Below, piece by piece: positions 33,900-42,009 of a DNA stretch of 42,268 bases. Where the stretch lies: the NCBI RefSeq assembly GCF_018678075.1, contig NZ_JAHHIR010000024.1, positions 1 through 42,268 on the forward strand. The letters are read 5' to 3'. Positions within the stretch are counted from its first letter, which is position 1. Every line of letters starts with the position of its first letter. The translations under genes and the position numbers were made by a program. The notes below the pieces were generated by a model. That model saw only the letters and a program-made list of their open reading frames with translations, ran no database searches and was not told the DNA's origin. This DNA comes from Epibacterium ulvae. Lineage in GTDB: Bacteria; Pseudomonadota; Alphaproteobacteria; Rhodobacterales; Rhodobacteraceae.

Positions 33900-35529
33900 T
33901 GAATAGCTCCTTGATGGGTAGTTTTAATCTGTGTTCGCCGCCTTGGGGACATGCCAAGGCGACTTCCAAAAGGTAGCGCGCACGTTCGAACATGCGCTGC
34001 GCGTGTGAATTGTCCAAAACGAACCGGGTCGAGGTGGCAAAAGATCGGGCCAGCCCCAAAGCCAGCCGGTATTCGAACGTTTTGTCATTTTGTGAGCGGG
34101 CGAATTTGCGAACCGTGGCGTGGAATTCAGATGCGACCAAGGCAACCCGACGCCGGATCAGCGGATCCTGAACCTGGAGCCGGTAGTTCGACACCATAAA
34201 GACAGAAACATCCTGCACGTAATCCATGGACCTGGACCGGTGCAGATCGATGAAATGCACTTTCTTTTCCTCAGAGTCATAAATCACGTTGTCGAGGTTG
34301 AAATCCCCGTGGATATGCACGGAAAACGGCGCAGGTAGGTCTTTTTCCCGCGCGTGTGCCTGCTCGACGAGATCCCCGAACTTGGGCAGCGACAACGCCC
34401 CAATACGCGATGCGCGGGATGCAAATTCGGGATGGACCCGCCAGATATCCTTCATCCGACGCGCCAATTGCTCCATTGACGCCATCTGGGCCGCCTCGCT
34501 GGTGCGGGTGCGTTTCCAGACATCGCGCAGCGTGCGGGACAGGGCCGTTTGCGCCTCGCTCAGCATCGCGTCGCTTTCATTCAGCAGAATATTCTCAAAA
34601 GTCTCGCCCTTGAGATACTCAATGAGCAGCGCCGCCGATTTGCCGCTCTTTTTGTAGGACAGGATCTTGGGCGCGAGGCCCGGATAGATCGAATGCCAGC
34701 TGCGCACACCCGCACGTTCTTCGCGCACTTTGTTCAGCTCTCCGTCTTTGAAAACGGCCGTGAAATCATCGCCGTATTCCGAACGCCCGCGCACACTGGA
34801 AATCGCGCTTCCGGACCGGGTTTCGGCAATGGGTTCCAGCTCAAGGCTTTCGCCGGTGATCTCCCCATCTGACAGCATGTCCCGCAATGCGAAATACCGA
34901 TCAAAGTGGACGGATTGCCCGATGTTCACCGACAAAATCGCCTCGCTGATACCCTGCAGCGCGTCGCCCATGCGGTGCACCTCATAGGCCGCAAGCAGCG
35001 CGTTGGCCAAATCCTCGGTGTGCTTGGTCTTGCTCATGTCGCGCGTGTAGGTGCGAAACAAACGATCGTAAATGTCATCTAACTTGGACTTGCCATGCCC
35101 GATCTCAATCGCTTTGGAGCTGTCTTGGGCCTCAAAGGCGGGCAAGATTTCCTTGATGCTTTTGCGCACCGATTTGATTGCTTTGGGATAGGCTTCATGG
35201 CGCAGCAACCCGGGATGGTGCACCTTTTCCGCATGTTCCAAACTGCGGCGCGACATACGGGCGATCAGATCCAGATTCCGCGCGGCATAGGCGCTGTTTT
35301 GCAGCAAAAGACGACGATTGGCCGAGACTTTCTTGCGCGTAAGCCCTTGGATACTCGCGCTTTGGACGCGGTTCCAAAGATTGTAGGAGTAACCTGCACG
35401 CAAAATGACCTTTTGTGCGACAGACGCGTCAGGGCATTCATAAAACCGCTGAAGATTGCTGAGCTGCCCATCCAGTTCAGCACACAAAAGACGCAGGTTT
35501 TCTTCCGCAGCGCGGGGCAGATCAACCAT
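33892..35529 (-). CDS. PhoU-like / APH-like kinase fusion of the GAK cluster
   Basis: The 545-residue protein has two parts. Residues about 1-215 are all-helical with PhoU-like repeats (RNLDLIARMSRRSLEHAEKV, and later AYEVHRMGDALQGISEAIL). Residues about 240-500 form a kinase of the aminoglycoside/choline phosphotransferase type. This part has AVFKDGELNKVREERAG and LIEYLKGETFENIL in the N-lobe, the catalytic loop H407-G-D409-F-N-L-D-N414 and metal-binding Asp428 in FIDLHRS. The catalytic residues are intact, so it should transfer phosphate to a small molecule or protein. The PhoU-like half suggests metal-cluster binding or phosphate sensing, which is inference. It overlaps the NUDIX gene and the ATP-grasp gene by 8 bp each. 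Confidence 0.78.
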   Translation of the reverse strand: MVDLPRAAEENLRLLCAELDGQLSNLQRFYECPDASVAQKVILRAGYSYNLWNRVQSASIQGLTRKKVSANRRLLLQNSAYAARNLDLIARMSRRSLEHAEKVHHPGLLRHEAYPKAIKSVRKSIKEILPAFEAQDSSKAIEIGHGKSKLDDIYDRLFRTYTRDMSKTKHTEDLANALLAAYEVHRMGDALQGISEAILSVNIGQSVHFDRYFALRDMLSDGEITGESLELEPIAETRSGSAISSVRGRSEYGDDFTAVFKDGELNKVREERAGVRSWHSIYPGLAPKILSYKKSGKSAALLIEYLKGETFENILLNESDAMLSEAQTALSRTLRDVWKRTRTSEAAQMASMEQLARRMKDIWRVHPEFASRASRIGALSLPKFGDLVEQAHAREKDLPAPFSVHIHGDFNLDNVIYDSEEKKVHFIDLHRSRSMDYVQDVSVFMVSNYRLQVQDPLIRRRVALVASEFHATVRKFARSQNDKTFEYRLALGLARSFATSTRFVLDNSHAQRMFERARYLLEVALACPQGGEHRLKLPIKELFID

Positions 35530-35983
35530 TTAAGACGCCTACGTATGTGGGTGCAGCTGTATCCGTCAAAACACGCACATAGGATGGTTTGAACAGATGA
35601 GCGTCCGAAGTCAAATCAGCCCAGATCGTGGCCGTTTGCGATGGGTCGGGATGTGGACCCACCTGCGGCACATACCCCTCGGGCAAGCTGCATTCAAACA
35701 GGAATTCAATCTGGTGGCGTAGCCCATCCCGTTTCACTTTTTGGACCTCGGCAACATGCAGCAATCCATGAACCGCAACCTCTGCTCCGATTTCCTCCGC
35801 GCATTCACGTCGCACACAGTCTTCCAGGGTTTCTCCAAGCTCTTGCTTGCCGCCCGGCAGGGTCAGATATTGTCCGCGCGCGGGGCGTTCTTTTAATTGC
35901 ACCAACAAGCTGTTGTCCCTTCGGATCACCGCCCGAGCCGTTGGGCGGATCGGATCGATAAATTTAGTCATTGTGTCATCCAT
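35522..35983 (-). CDS. NUDIX hydrolase of the GAK cluster
   Basis: This protein of about 153 residues carries a full NUDIX box: GGKQELGETLEDCVRRECAE continuing EIGAEV, with the REC-AEE-G core intact. It hydrolyses a nucleoside diphosphate linked to another group. An upstream in-frame start at 36136 would run into the divergent CofD-like gene and encodes unlikely sequence. The ATG at 35983 or the ATG at 35971 is preferred; neither has a strong ribosome-binding site. It is the first gene of the leftward GAK operon. Since CofD-type enzymes use GDP-activated donors, a NUDIX enzyme that removes or recycles such donors would fit the cluster. Confidence 0.83.
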   Translation of the reverse strand: MDDTMTKFIDPIRPTARAVIRRDNSLLVQLKERPARGQYLTLPGGKQELGETLEDCVRRECAEEIGAEVAVHGLLHVAEVQKVKRDGLRHQIEFLFECSLPEGYVPQVGPHPDPSQTATIWADLTSDAHLFKPSYVRVLTDTAAPTYVGVLNG

Positions 35984-36048
35984 CTGGTGATATACCCGTT
36001 GGAAAACGGAATTATTACAATGCCCCAAGGGGTCGGAGGCTTTTAACC
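35984..36048. promoter_or_regulatory. Divergent promoter gap between the NUDIX and CofD-like genes
   Basis: These 65 bp must hold the start signals for both arms of the GAK cluster. Leftward, TTGTAA (36015-36020) and GTATAT (35990-35995) with a 19-bp spacer are a weak candidate, and would give a very short leader. Rightward, the clear element is the GGAGG ribosome-binding site at 36035-36039. The compact gap implies coordinated expression. Confidence 0.4.
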
Positions 36049-37236
36049 ATGCCAGACCTGAAAATCGCCCGCAATGTGCATTTCCCGGATGCATTGAGGA
36101 TCGCGCGTGCCAAAAGCCTGCCAAACCTGGGGCCAAGGCTACTGTTCTTCAGCGGCGGTTCAGCGTTGAATGGGATATCACGGCGGCTGAAATATTACAC
36201 GCATAACTCTTGCCACCTGATCACCCCGTTTGACAGCGGCGGCAGCTCGCAAGTGTTGCGCGAAGCCTTTGACATGCCGGCCGTCGGTGATCTGCGCTCC
36301 CGGTTGATGGCCCTTGCGGATGAGACGGAACTGGGACAGCCGGATATTTTCCAGTTGTTCACTTATCGATTTTCGAAAGAGGCCAAAAACCGCGACCTTG
36401 AGAATGAGTTCGCATCGGTGCTGTCTGGAGAACATGATTTGATGCACGCAGTGTCGCAGCCGATGCGCAGTCTGATCCTGTCGCAGCTGCGTGTCTTTGC
36501 GCAGCACAAACCGGATGATTTCTGCCTCAAGGGTGCAAGCCTTGGAAACCTGATCCTTGCGGGCGGCTATCTAGCGAATGAGCGCGCCTTGGAGCCGGTG
36601 CTGTTTTTGATGTCGAAAATGGTTGCCGTGCAAGGAACCGTGCGCTCCATTGTGGATCGCAATCTCGACCTTGGGGCGCGTTTGGCAGACGGCACGACAA
36701 TTGTTGGCCAGCGCCAAATCACCGGCAAGGAAGTCGCGCCCATCTCCTCTCCGATCGAGGATCTGTATTTCGTTCAAAACGGAGAGGCGATCGCGGGCAA
36801 AGACGTCAAGCTTCCAAAGCGAAACCGAAAACATATCGAACACGCCGACCTGATCTGCTACCCGCCGGGCAGCCTTTATACCAGCGTCATCGCCAATCTT
36901 CTGCCGCGTGAAACAGGGCGAACGATTGCGCGGCAAGGCGTTCCAAAAGTCTACATTCCCAGCCTTGGCCAAGACCCGGAATGTGTGGGAATGGATCTGT
37001 CGGACCGGGTTACGGCCTTGTTGAAAACACTGTGCTTGGATGCCGGTGCAGACTGCCGCGCGAGCGATCTGATTTCCGCCGTGATCTGCGATCAGGACGC
37101 CGTCGATGCAAGCGAACTGAAAGACATGTCCAAGACCCACAACATTCCCTATGTCGCCCTGCCCCTGCGCCACAAAAGTGAGATGGAAAAATACAACCCC
37201 GAGCGGGTGTGCGACGCGCTTTTGTCCTTGATCTGA
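36049..37236 (+). CDS. CofD/YvcK-like protein of the GAK cluster
   Basis: This 395-residue protein has the glycine-rich start of the CofD fold (LLFFSGGSALNGISRRLK), ITPFDSGGSSQVLREAFDMP with the conserved D-S-G-G-S-S, AVGDLRSRLMALAD, LKGASLGNLILAGGYL, and DLICYPPGSLYTSVIANLL. CofD moves a phospho-lactyl-type group from a GDP-linked donor to the F420 precursor. YvcK relatives bind UDP-sugars or act in cell-wall control. Nothing else here suggests F420 synthesis, so a different acceptor is likely. It starts at ATG 36049, with GGAGG nine bases before; an upstream frame to 35971 is not needed. It is divergent from the other GAK genes. Confidence 0.84.
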   Translation: MPDLKIARNVHFPDALRIARAKSLPNLGPRLLFFSGGSALNGISRRLKYYTHNSCHLITPFDSGGSSQVLREAFDMPAVGDLRSRLMALADETELGQPDIFQLFTYRFSKEAKNRDLENEFASVLSGEHDLMHAVSQPMRSLILSQLRVFAQHKPDDFCLKGASLGNLILAGGYLANERALEPVLFLMSKMVAVQGTVRSIVDRNLDLGARLADGTTIVGQRQITGKEVAPISSPIEDLYFVQNGEAIAGKDVKLPKRNRKHIEHADLICYPPGSLYTSVIANLLPRETGRTIARQGVPKVYIPSLGQDPECVGMDLSDRVTALLKTLCLDAGADCRASDLISAVICDQDAVDASELKDMSKTHNIPYVALPLRHKSEMEKYNPERVCDALLSLI

Positions 37237-37344
37237 CGCGTCCACACGCGACGATCAGCAGGTTCATTTGAAACTAACGAAAAAACCTTCACCAAAGCGT
37301 CACGCAATCTTCTCAAGAATCAAGAAATTAGACCTCCATGAATG

Positions 37345-37360
37345 ACTTTCGTTCGAAAGT
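37345..37360. promoter_or_regulatory. Inverted repeat upstream of the iron/phosphonate-type importer
   Basis: ACTTTCG (37345-37351) and CGAAAGT (37354-37360) flank TT, giving a 7-bp-arm inverted repeat 22 bp before the binding-protein gene. The TTTCG..CGAAA form resembles sites of DeoR-type and other repressors. No regulator gene is adjacent. It is placed to block transcription start. Confidence 0.5.
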
Positions 37361-37381
37361 TGACCTCTCTGGAGATGTGCG

Positions 37382-38350
37382 ATGAAATCCCTTCTGACAG
37401 CCGCAGCCTTTGCCTGCGTCGCCTCTGCAAGCTTTGCGGATACGCTGACCCTTTATACGTCCCAGCCGAACGCGGACGCACAAAAGACCGTGGATGCTTT
37501 CATGGCTGCCAACCCCGGCACCGAAGTTGAATGGGTGCGCGACGGCACAACAAAACTGATGGCGCGTCTGCGGGCCGAAATCGAAGCCGGCAACCCGCAG
37601 CCTGACGTATTGCTGATCGCTGATACCGTAACTTTGGAAGGCATGGCCCAAGACGGTCTGCTGATCGCATATCAATCTCCAGAAGCTGCGGCTTATGATC
37701 CTGCTCTGTTTAGCGCGGAAGGGTTCTACCACTCTACCAAGCTGATCACCACGGGCATCGTCTACAACAGCGGCGCAGAAAAAGCGCCTGCCTCCTGGGC
37801 CGATCTGAAAGACGAAGCGCTGAAGGGTCAAATCGCAATGCCGTCGCCGCTCTATTCTGGTGCTGCATTGATCCACCTGGCGACGCTGACAGGCGACGAA
37901 ACCCTGGGTTGGGAGTACTACTCCGAGTTGGCCACGAACGAAGCCCGCGCCCAAGGCGGCAATGGCGGCACCTTCAAAGCGGTTGCGGCAGGCGAAAAGC
38001 CCTATGGCATGGTTGTCGACTTCCTGGCGATCCGCAACAAAGCAGAAGGCTCCCCGGTCGAATTCGTCTTCCCCGAAGAAGGCGTATCCTATGTGACCGA
38101 GCCTGTTGCGATCATGTCTTCGGCCAAAAACGTGGAAAGCGCGCAAAAGTTCGTTGATTTCGTACTGAGCCAAGCGGGCCAGGATCTGGTGCTCGACATG
38201 GGTTACATCCCAGCGCGCAACGACATGGGCGTGCCTGCTGGCTTCCCTGCGCGCGAAAACATCAAGCTGATGGCATTTGACCCGGCGGTTGCGCTGGAAA
38301 ACGCCGAAGCAAACAAAGCGAAATTCGCTGACCTCTTTGGCGCCAACTAA
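37382..38350 (+). CDS. ABC transporter substrate-binding protein, iron(III)/phosphonate type
   Basis: This 322-residue protein has a signal peptide (MKSLLTAAAFACVASASFA). Its mature part starts DTLTLYTSQPNADAQKTVDAF, the opening of FbpA/AfuA/PhnS-like periplasmic binding proteins. Other family segments are ARLRAEIEAGNPQPDVLLIAD, KAPASWADLKDEALKGQIAMPSP and GQDLVLDMGYIPAR. The tyrosine pair of iron-binding FbpA is not securely located, so the ligand could be Fe(III), 2-aminoethylphosphonate or a sugar/glycerol phosphate. A GGAG ribosome-binding site precedes the ATG. Its stop overlaps the permease start (TAATG). It lies 145 bp after the CofD-like gene. Confidence 0.83.
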   Translation: MKSLLTAAAFACVASASFADTLTLYTSQPNADAQKTVDAFMAANPGTEVEWVRDGTTKLMARLRAEIEAGNPQPDVLLIADTVTLEGMAQDGLLIAYQSPEAAAYDPALFSAEGFYHSTKLITTGIVYNSGAEKAPASWADLKDEALKGQIAMPSPLYSGAALIHLATLTGDETLGWEYYSELATNEARAQGGNGGTFKAVAAGEKPYGMVVDFLAIRNKAEGSPVEFVFPEEGVSYVTEPVAIMSSAKNVESAQKFVDFVLSQAGQDLVLDMGYIPARNDMGVPAGFPARENIKLMAFDPAVALENAEANKAKFADLFGAN

Positions 38351-40053
38351 TGACGCCGCTTAAAGGTTTTGGAAGCAGCCGGTCCGAGGGTCGGCTGCTT
38401 TCTATAGTGCTCCTCATTGCGATCACGCTGACCTTGACGCCTGTGGTACGCCTGTTTGTCGAAGGCGTGACGGACGGCGACCAGCTCAGCCTGAACCTTA
38501 TGCAAGAGGTGCTGCGCGACGACACAACCCGCACCGCATTGCTGCATTCCCTGATCACCGCCGGATTAGGCACGCTGGTGTCAGTCGTGATTGGCGGGGC
38601 CTTTGCGTTTCTGGTGGCGCTTACGGATCTGCGGGCCAAAGCGGCCTTGGTCTTTTGTCTTATGATCCCGATGATGATCCCTCCGCAGATCACCGCCCTG
38701 TCGTGGACGCAGATCATGGGTCCGTCCTCTGTTCTGTTGAAAACGCTGGGCATGGCACCGCCGCTTGGCGCGCCGCAGCCGCTTTATTCCCCTCAGGGTA
38801 TCATTTTGCTGTTGGGCATTCAGCATACATCGATCATTTTTCTGACGCTGCGCGCAGGACTGCGTGCCATCCCGCAAGACGTGGTTGAGGCCGCGCGTAT
38901 CAGCGGTGCCAAGGGGCTGCGGGTCTGGTGGCAGATCATCGTGCCGCTGTGCCTGCCCAGTCTGGCGGCCGGCATCGCCATCACCTTTGTGACCGCTTTG
39001 GGGAACTTTGGCATTCCGGCAATGCTTGGCATCCCGGCGGGTTATGTGACCCTGCCGACGCTGATTTATCAAAAACTGGCCGGGCTCGGCACCAACGTCC
39101 TGGCAGAGGTCGCCGTATTAGCCATATTGATCGGCGCCGTCGCCATCTGCGGCATTCTCATCCAACGGTTCTTTCAGTCTCGCCAACGGGTGCATCTGGT
39201 CGGCTCCACCTCACGCCCCCTTGCGATCCCGCTGGGTCCGGCGCGGCTGGCAACTGAATGCAGCTTGTGGCTGGTGGTCGCCGCCATCTTAGTGCTGCCC
39301 ATGTTGGGTCTTCTTGCGACATCCCTGGTGCCGGCCTATGGCGTTCCGTTGCGATTGGATACGATGACCTTGTCCTCATGGCATGAAGCCCTGTTCCGCC
39401 AACCCGCCACCCGCCGCGCATTTGTGAATTCCTTCAACCTGTCATTTGGCGCAGCACTGGCGTTGATCGCAATCTGCCTGCCCCTGGCCTGGTTGATGGA
39501 GCGTAATCCCACCCGATTGGGCCGCCTGTTCGATGGGCTTGTGGATCTGCCCTATGCGTTGCCCGGCGTGGTGCTGGCCATTGCCATGATCCTGTTGTTG
39601 ATCAATCTCCCGTTCACAGAGGCGACGCTTTATGGGACGATTTGGATCATCTTTCTGGCCTATCTTGCGCGGTTCATGACCGTCATGTTCCGCCCCATTC
39701 AAGCCAGCATCCGCCAGTTGGATCCGGCAATGAACGAGGCCGCGCAATCCGTCGGGGCCTCCCTGTTTCAGCGCCTGCGCTCCATCATTTTACCGCTTTC
39801 GGCCCCTGCGGCGGTCGCCGGTGCGATCCTGGTGTTTCTGACCGCCTTTAACGAGCTGACCGTATCCGCCCTGTTGTGGTCGTCGGGGACCGAAACCCTG
39901 GGTGTGATGATCTTTAACCTTGATGACAGTGGCGAAACCGTCATGGCCTCGGCGCTGGCGATGACCATTGTGCTGGTTGTCATGGTCTTGATGGGGGCAA
40001 TCCAGCTTGCGGCCCGTCACCTTCCAAAAGGAGTTGTCCCGTGGCAGACATAA
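38350..40053 (+). CDS. Fused double-domain ABC permease, FbpB type
   Basis: The 567-residue inner-membrane protein consists of two permease halves of about 280 residues. Each has its own coupling loop: VVEAARISGAKGLRVWWQII in the first half and NEAAQSVGASLFQRLRSIIL in the second. About 12 membrane spans are expected. Such tandem permeases are typical of the Fe(III)/2-aminoethylphosphonate/thiamine branch of importers, supporting the family call made from the binding protein. Its 3' end overlaps the ATPase gene by 13 bp. Confidence 0.9.
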   Translation: MTPLKGFGSSRSEGRLLSIVLLIAITLTLTPVVRLFVEGVTDGDQLSLNLMQEVLRDDTTRTALLHSLITAGLGTLVSVVIGGAFAFLVALTDLRAKAALVFCLMIPMMIPPQITALSWTQIMGPSSVLLKTLGMAPPLGAPQPLYSPQGIILLLGIQHTSIIFLTLRAGLRAIPQDVVEAARISGAKGLRVWWQIIVPLCLPSLAAGIAITFVTALGNFGIPAMLGIPAGYVTLPTLIYQKLAGLGTNVLAEVAVLAILIGAVAICGILIQRFFQSRQRVHLVGSTSRPLAIPLGPARLATECSLWLVVAAILVLPMLGLLATSLVPAYGVPLRLDTMTLSSWHEALFRQPATRRAFVNSFNLSFGAALALIAICLPLAWLMERNPTRLGRLFDGLVDLPYALPGVVLAIAMILLLINLPFTEATLYGTIWIIFLAYLARFMTVMFRPIQASIRQLDPAMNEAAQSVGASLFQRLRSIILPLSAPAAVAGAILVFLTAFNELTVSALLWSSGTETLGVMIFNLDDSGETVMASALAMTIVLVVMVLMGAIQLAARHLPKGVVPWQT

Positions 40054-41084
40054 ATTTGCGCGCCGTTGAAAAACACTTTGACGGCGTCCCTGCCCTGCAT
40101 GCCATTTCCGCCACGTTTCAAGACGGTGAGTTCGTGGCCCTGCTGGGTCCGTCCGGATGCGGCAAGTCAACACTGCTGCGTTTGATCGCCGGGTTTGAGA
40201 TGCCTTCGGCAGGCGCGATCGCAATTGGAGCGACTGAGATGTCCAATGGTCAGACCGGACATAATGTTCCCCCTGAGGAACGCAATATCGGCTTTGTGTT
40301 CCAGTCCTACGCGTTGTGGCCGCATATGACCGTGCGTCGAAATGTGTCCTATCCGCTGGAAGTGCGACGAACGAACAAGGCAACCTTGCGCGAACAGACC
40401 GACGCCGCGCTCAGCGCGACCAGTTTGATACCCTATGCAGACCGCATGCCATCCGAACTGTCCGGCGGTCAGCGCCAGCGCGTTGCCCTTGCGCGCTGTC
40501 TGGTCTCCAACCCCAATGCGGTGCTGCTTGATGAACCGTTGGCAAATCTGGACGTGGCGTTGCGTGCTTCGATGCAAGACGTGTTCTCGGATTTCCACCG
40601 CCGCACCGGCGCGACGATGGTCTATGTGACCCATGATCAGAGCGAAGCCATGGCGATGGCAGATCGTATCGCGGTAATGTCAGAAGGGCGCATCGTTCAA
40701 TTTGACACGCCACAAGCGCTCTATGCACAGCCGCGCAGCCGTTTTGTGGCTGGGTTTGTCGGTGAAGGCACCGTTTTGCCGATTTCAGAAGTCGCGCGAG
40801 ACGACGCGTGCGTCACCGCCAAACTGTTTGGAGCCAAAATCGCCATCCAGACCGACAGCCCGAACCCGGATCTGATCTGCCTGCGGCCTGAAAACATAGA
40901 GATCTCTGAGACGGGTGACATACGTGCTATCGTACAGCGCAGCACCTATCTGGGTGGGCGCTATCGTCTGACACTTGAGGCATCTTCCGGTGCGCAACTG
41001 ATCGCAGAAAGCCGCGCGCATTTTCCAGTTGGGACACAGCTGGGCGTCTCGGTTCATGCGCCTTGGGCGTTTGCTGAGACGTAA
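40041..41084 (+). CDS. ABC transporter ATPase, FbpC/PotA type
   Basis: This 347-residue ATPase shows Walker [11 protein letters not shown]-loop FVFQSYALWPHMTV, signature [13 protein letters not shown], Walker B VLLDEPLANLDVAL and H-switch YVTHDQSEAMAMAD. A C-terminal TOBE-like region (ICLRPENIEI, VQRSTYLGGRYRLTLE) follows. It powers the preceding permease. It starts with GTG inside the permease gene, so the two are translationally coupled. The dedicated operon position suggests that it does not serve other importers. Confidence 0.91.
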   Translation: MADINLRAVEKHFDGVPALHAISATFQDGEFVALLGPSGCGKSTLLRLIAGFEMPSAGAIAIGATEMSNGQTGHNVPPEERNIGFVFQSYALWPHMTVRRNVSYPLEVRRTNKATLREQTDAALSATSLIPYADRMPSELSGGQRQRVALARCLVSNPNAVLLDEPLANLDVALRASMQDVFSDFHRRTGATMVYVTHDQSEAMAMADRIAVMSEGRIVQFDTPQALYAQPRSRFVAGFVGEGTVLPISEVARDDACVTAKLFGAKIAIQTDSPNPDLICLRPENIEISETGDIRAIVQRSTYLGGRYRLTLEASSGAQLIAESRAHFPVGTQLGVSVHAPWAFAET

Positions 41085-41163
41085 AGAGCCCTTGGGTAAT
41101 GTTTGCGAGGGTGTCCTGCAAACGATAGGCGGAAGGCCCCGCAACAGGAACCTTCCAGATTAT

Positions 41164-41983
41164 CTATTCAGCCAAAACTTCAACTCGTACGTTGATAAAG
41201 TCGATACCGTTGTCCGGCGTGTCGGGCGCTTTGGGCGATCCAAAGGTCTTCCTGTTCACGTGGAGGGCCAGCATGCCGAAGTTATTGGCTTCGCTGCCTT
41301 GATCGACGGTGCTGAAATGGCTGACCTCTTGCCCATCCGCACTCAACGCGCCTGAGACTTCGATACCTTCGGCCAGTTTGGTAACCTTCAAAGTGCCGGT
41401 GTAGGATTTGCCCGCTTCAAACTGATAAGCTTCTCCACCGCCATCAAGACGCGCGTAGTGATGTACAGCCGACAAGATCAAAGTTCTCGCTTGGCGGACG
41501 ATCCGTGCGCAAGTTGAACAGCCCTTCGCCCAACCGTTCGGTCAGGACAGGTTCCGCCGGTTTCTCAACCGATGTGCCGCAGCCTTAAGCCGCAATTTCT
41601 TCAACACTGTTCCAGCTGTTGCTGCCATTGCCGTTGCCTTCAATCCGAACGTAACGGACCTGAACGGCATCAAACTCAAAGGGTTCGAAATCAAGCGTTG
41701 TGCCTGTCGTCTCCCGCGCAGGCACAGTTGTTTCAAAATTTGTACCGTCGGTTGAAGCCTGAATGGAGAACGCGGACTTGCGGCTGTCTCCCTTGTACCA
41801 AGTGACACCAGGCAATTTTAGCGCCTGCGTAGCCACTAGATCCAGCGTCAGATGTTTTGGAGTGCCCATAGATTCATTGGACCAACGCGATTCGGAATCA
41901 AGAACCCCATCGATGGAATTCTCTGGACCGCGTGTCGTCATATTGCCCATCATCCGTTGCCGAAATGATTGTCAGCTACCCGG
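41164..41983 (-). pseudogene. Remnant of a polysaccharide-active or adhesive protein with F5/8 type C domain
   Basis: Leftward, three frames join into one protein piece. At 41950-41983 TIISATDDG leads, after a one-base shift in a G run, into the frame at 41585-41953. That frame has NMTTRGPENSIDGVL, ESRWSNES, KGDSRKSAFSIQASTDGTNFE and VQVRYVRIEGNGNGSNSWNS, a typical discoidin/CBM32-like fold. A TAA at 41585-41587 replaces an expected Tyr codon (EEIAA-stop-GCG). Reading through continues as GTSVEKPAEPVLTERLGEGL and then, after another shift near 41478, into VHHYARLDGGGEAYQFEAGK and FGMLALHVNRKTFGSPKAPD. The N-terminal part is missing. The parent could have been an alginate- or other polysaccharide-degrading enzyme. 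Confidence 0.7.
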
Positions 41984-42009
41984 TTGCATCGCAGGCCACA
42001 TTTGCGGAG

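Noticed and set aside
37237-37250. CGCGT-CCAC-ACGCG hairpin after the CofD-like gene
   Set aside because: Only a 5-bp stem with no T-run; too weak to call a terminator.
41101-41156. Inverted repeats GTTTGC/GCAAAC and GGAAGG/CCTTCC after the ABC ATPase
   Set aside because: Six-bp stems with long loops and no T-run; not a convincing terminator.
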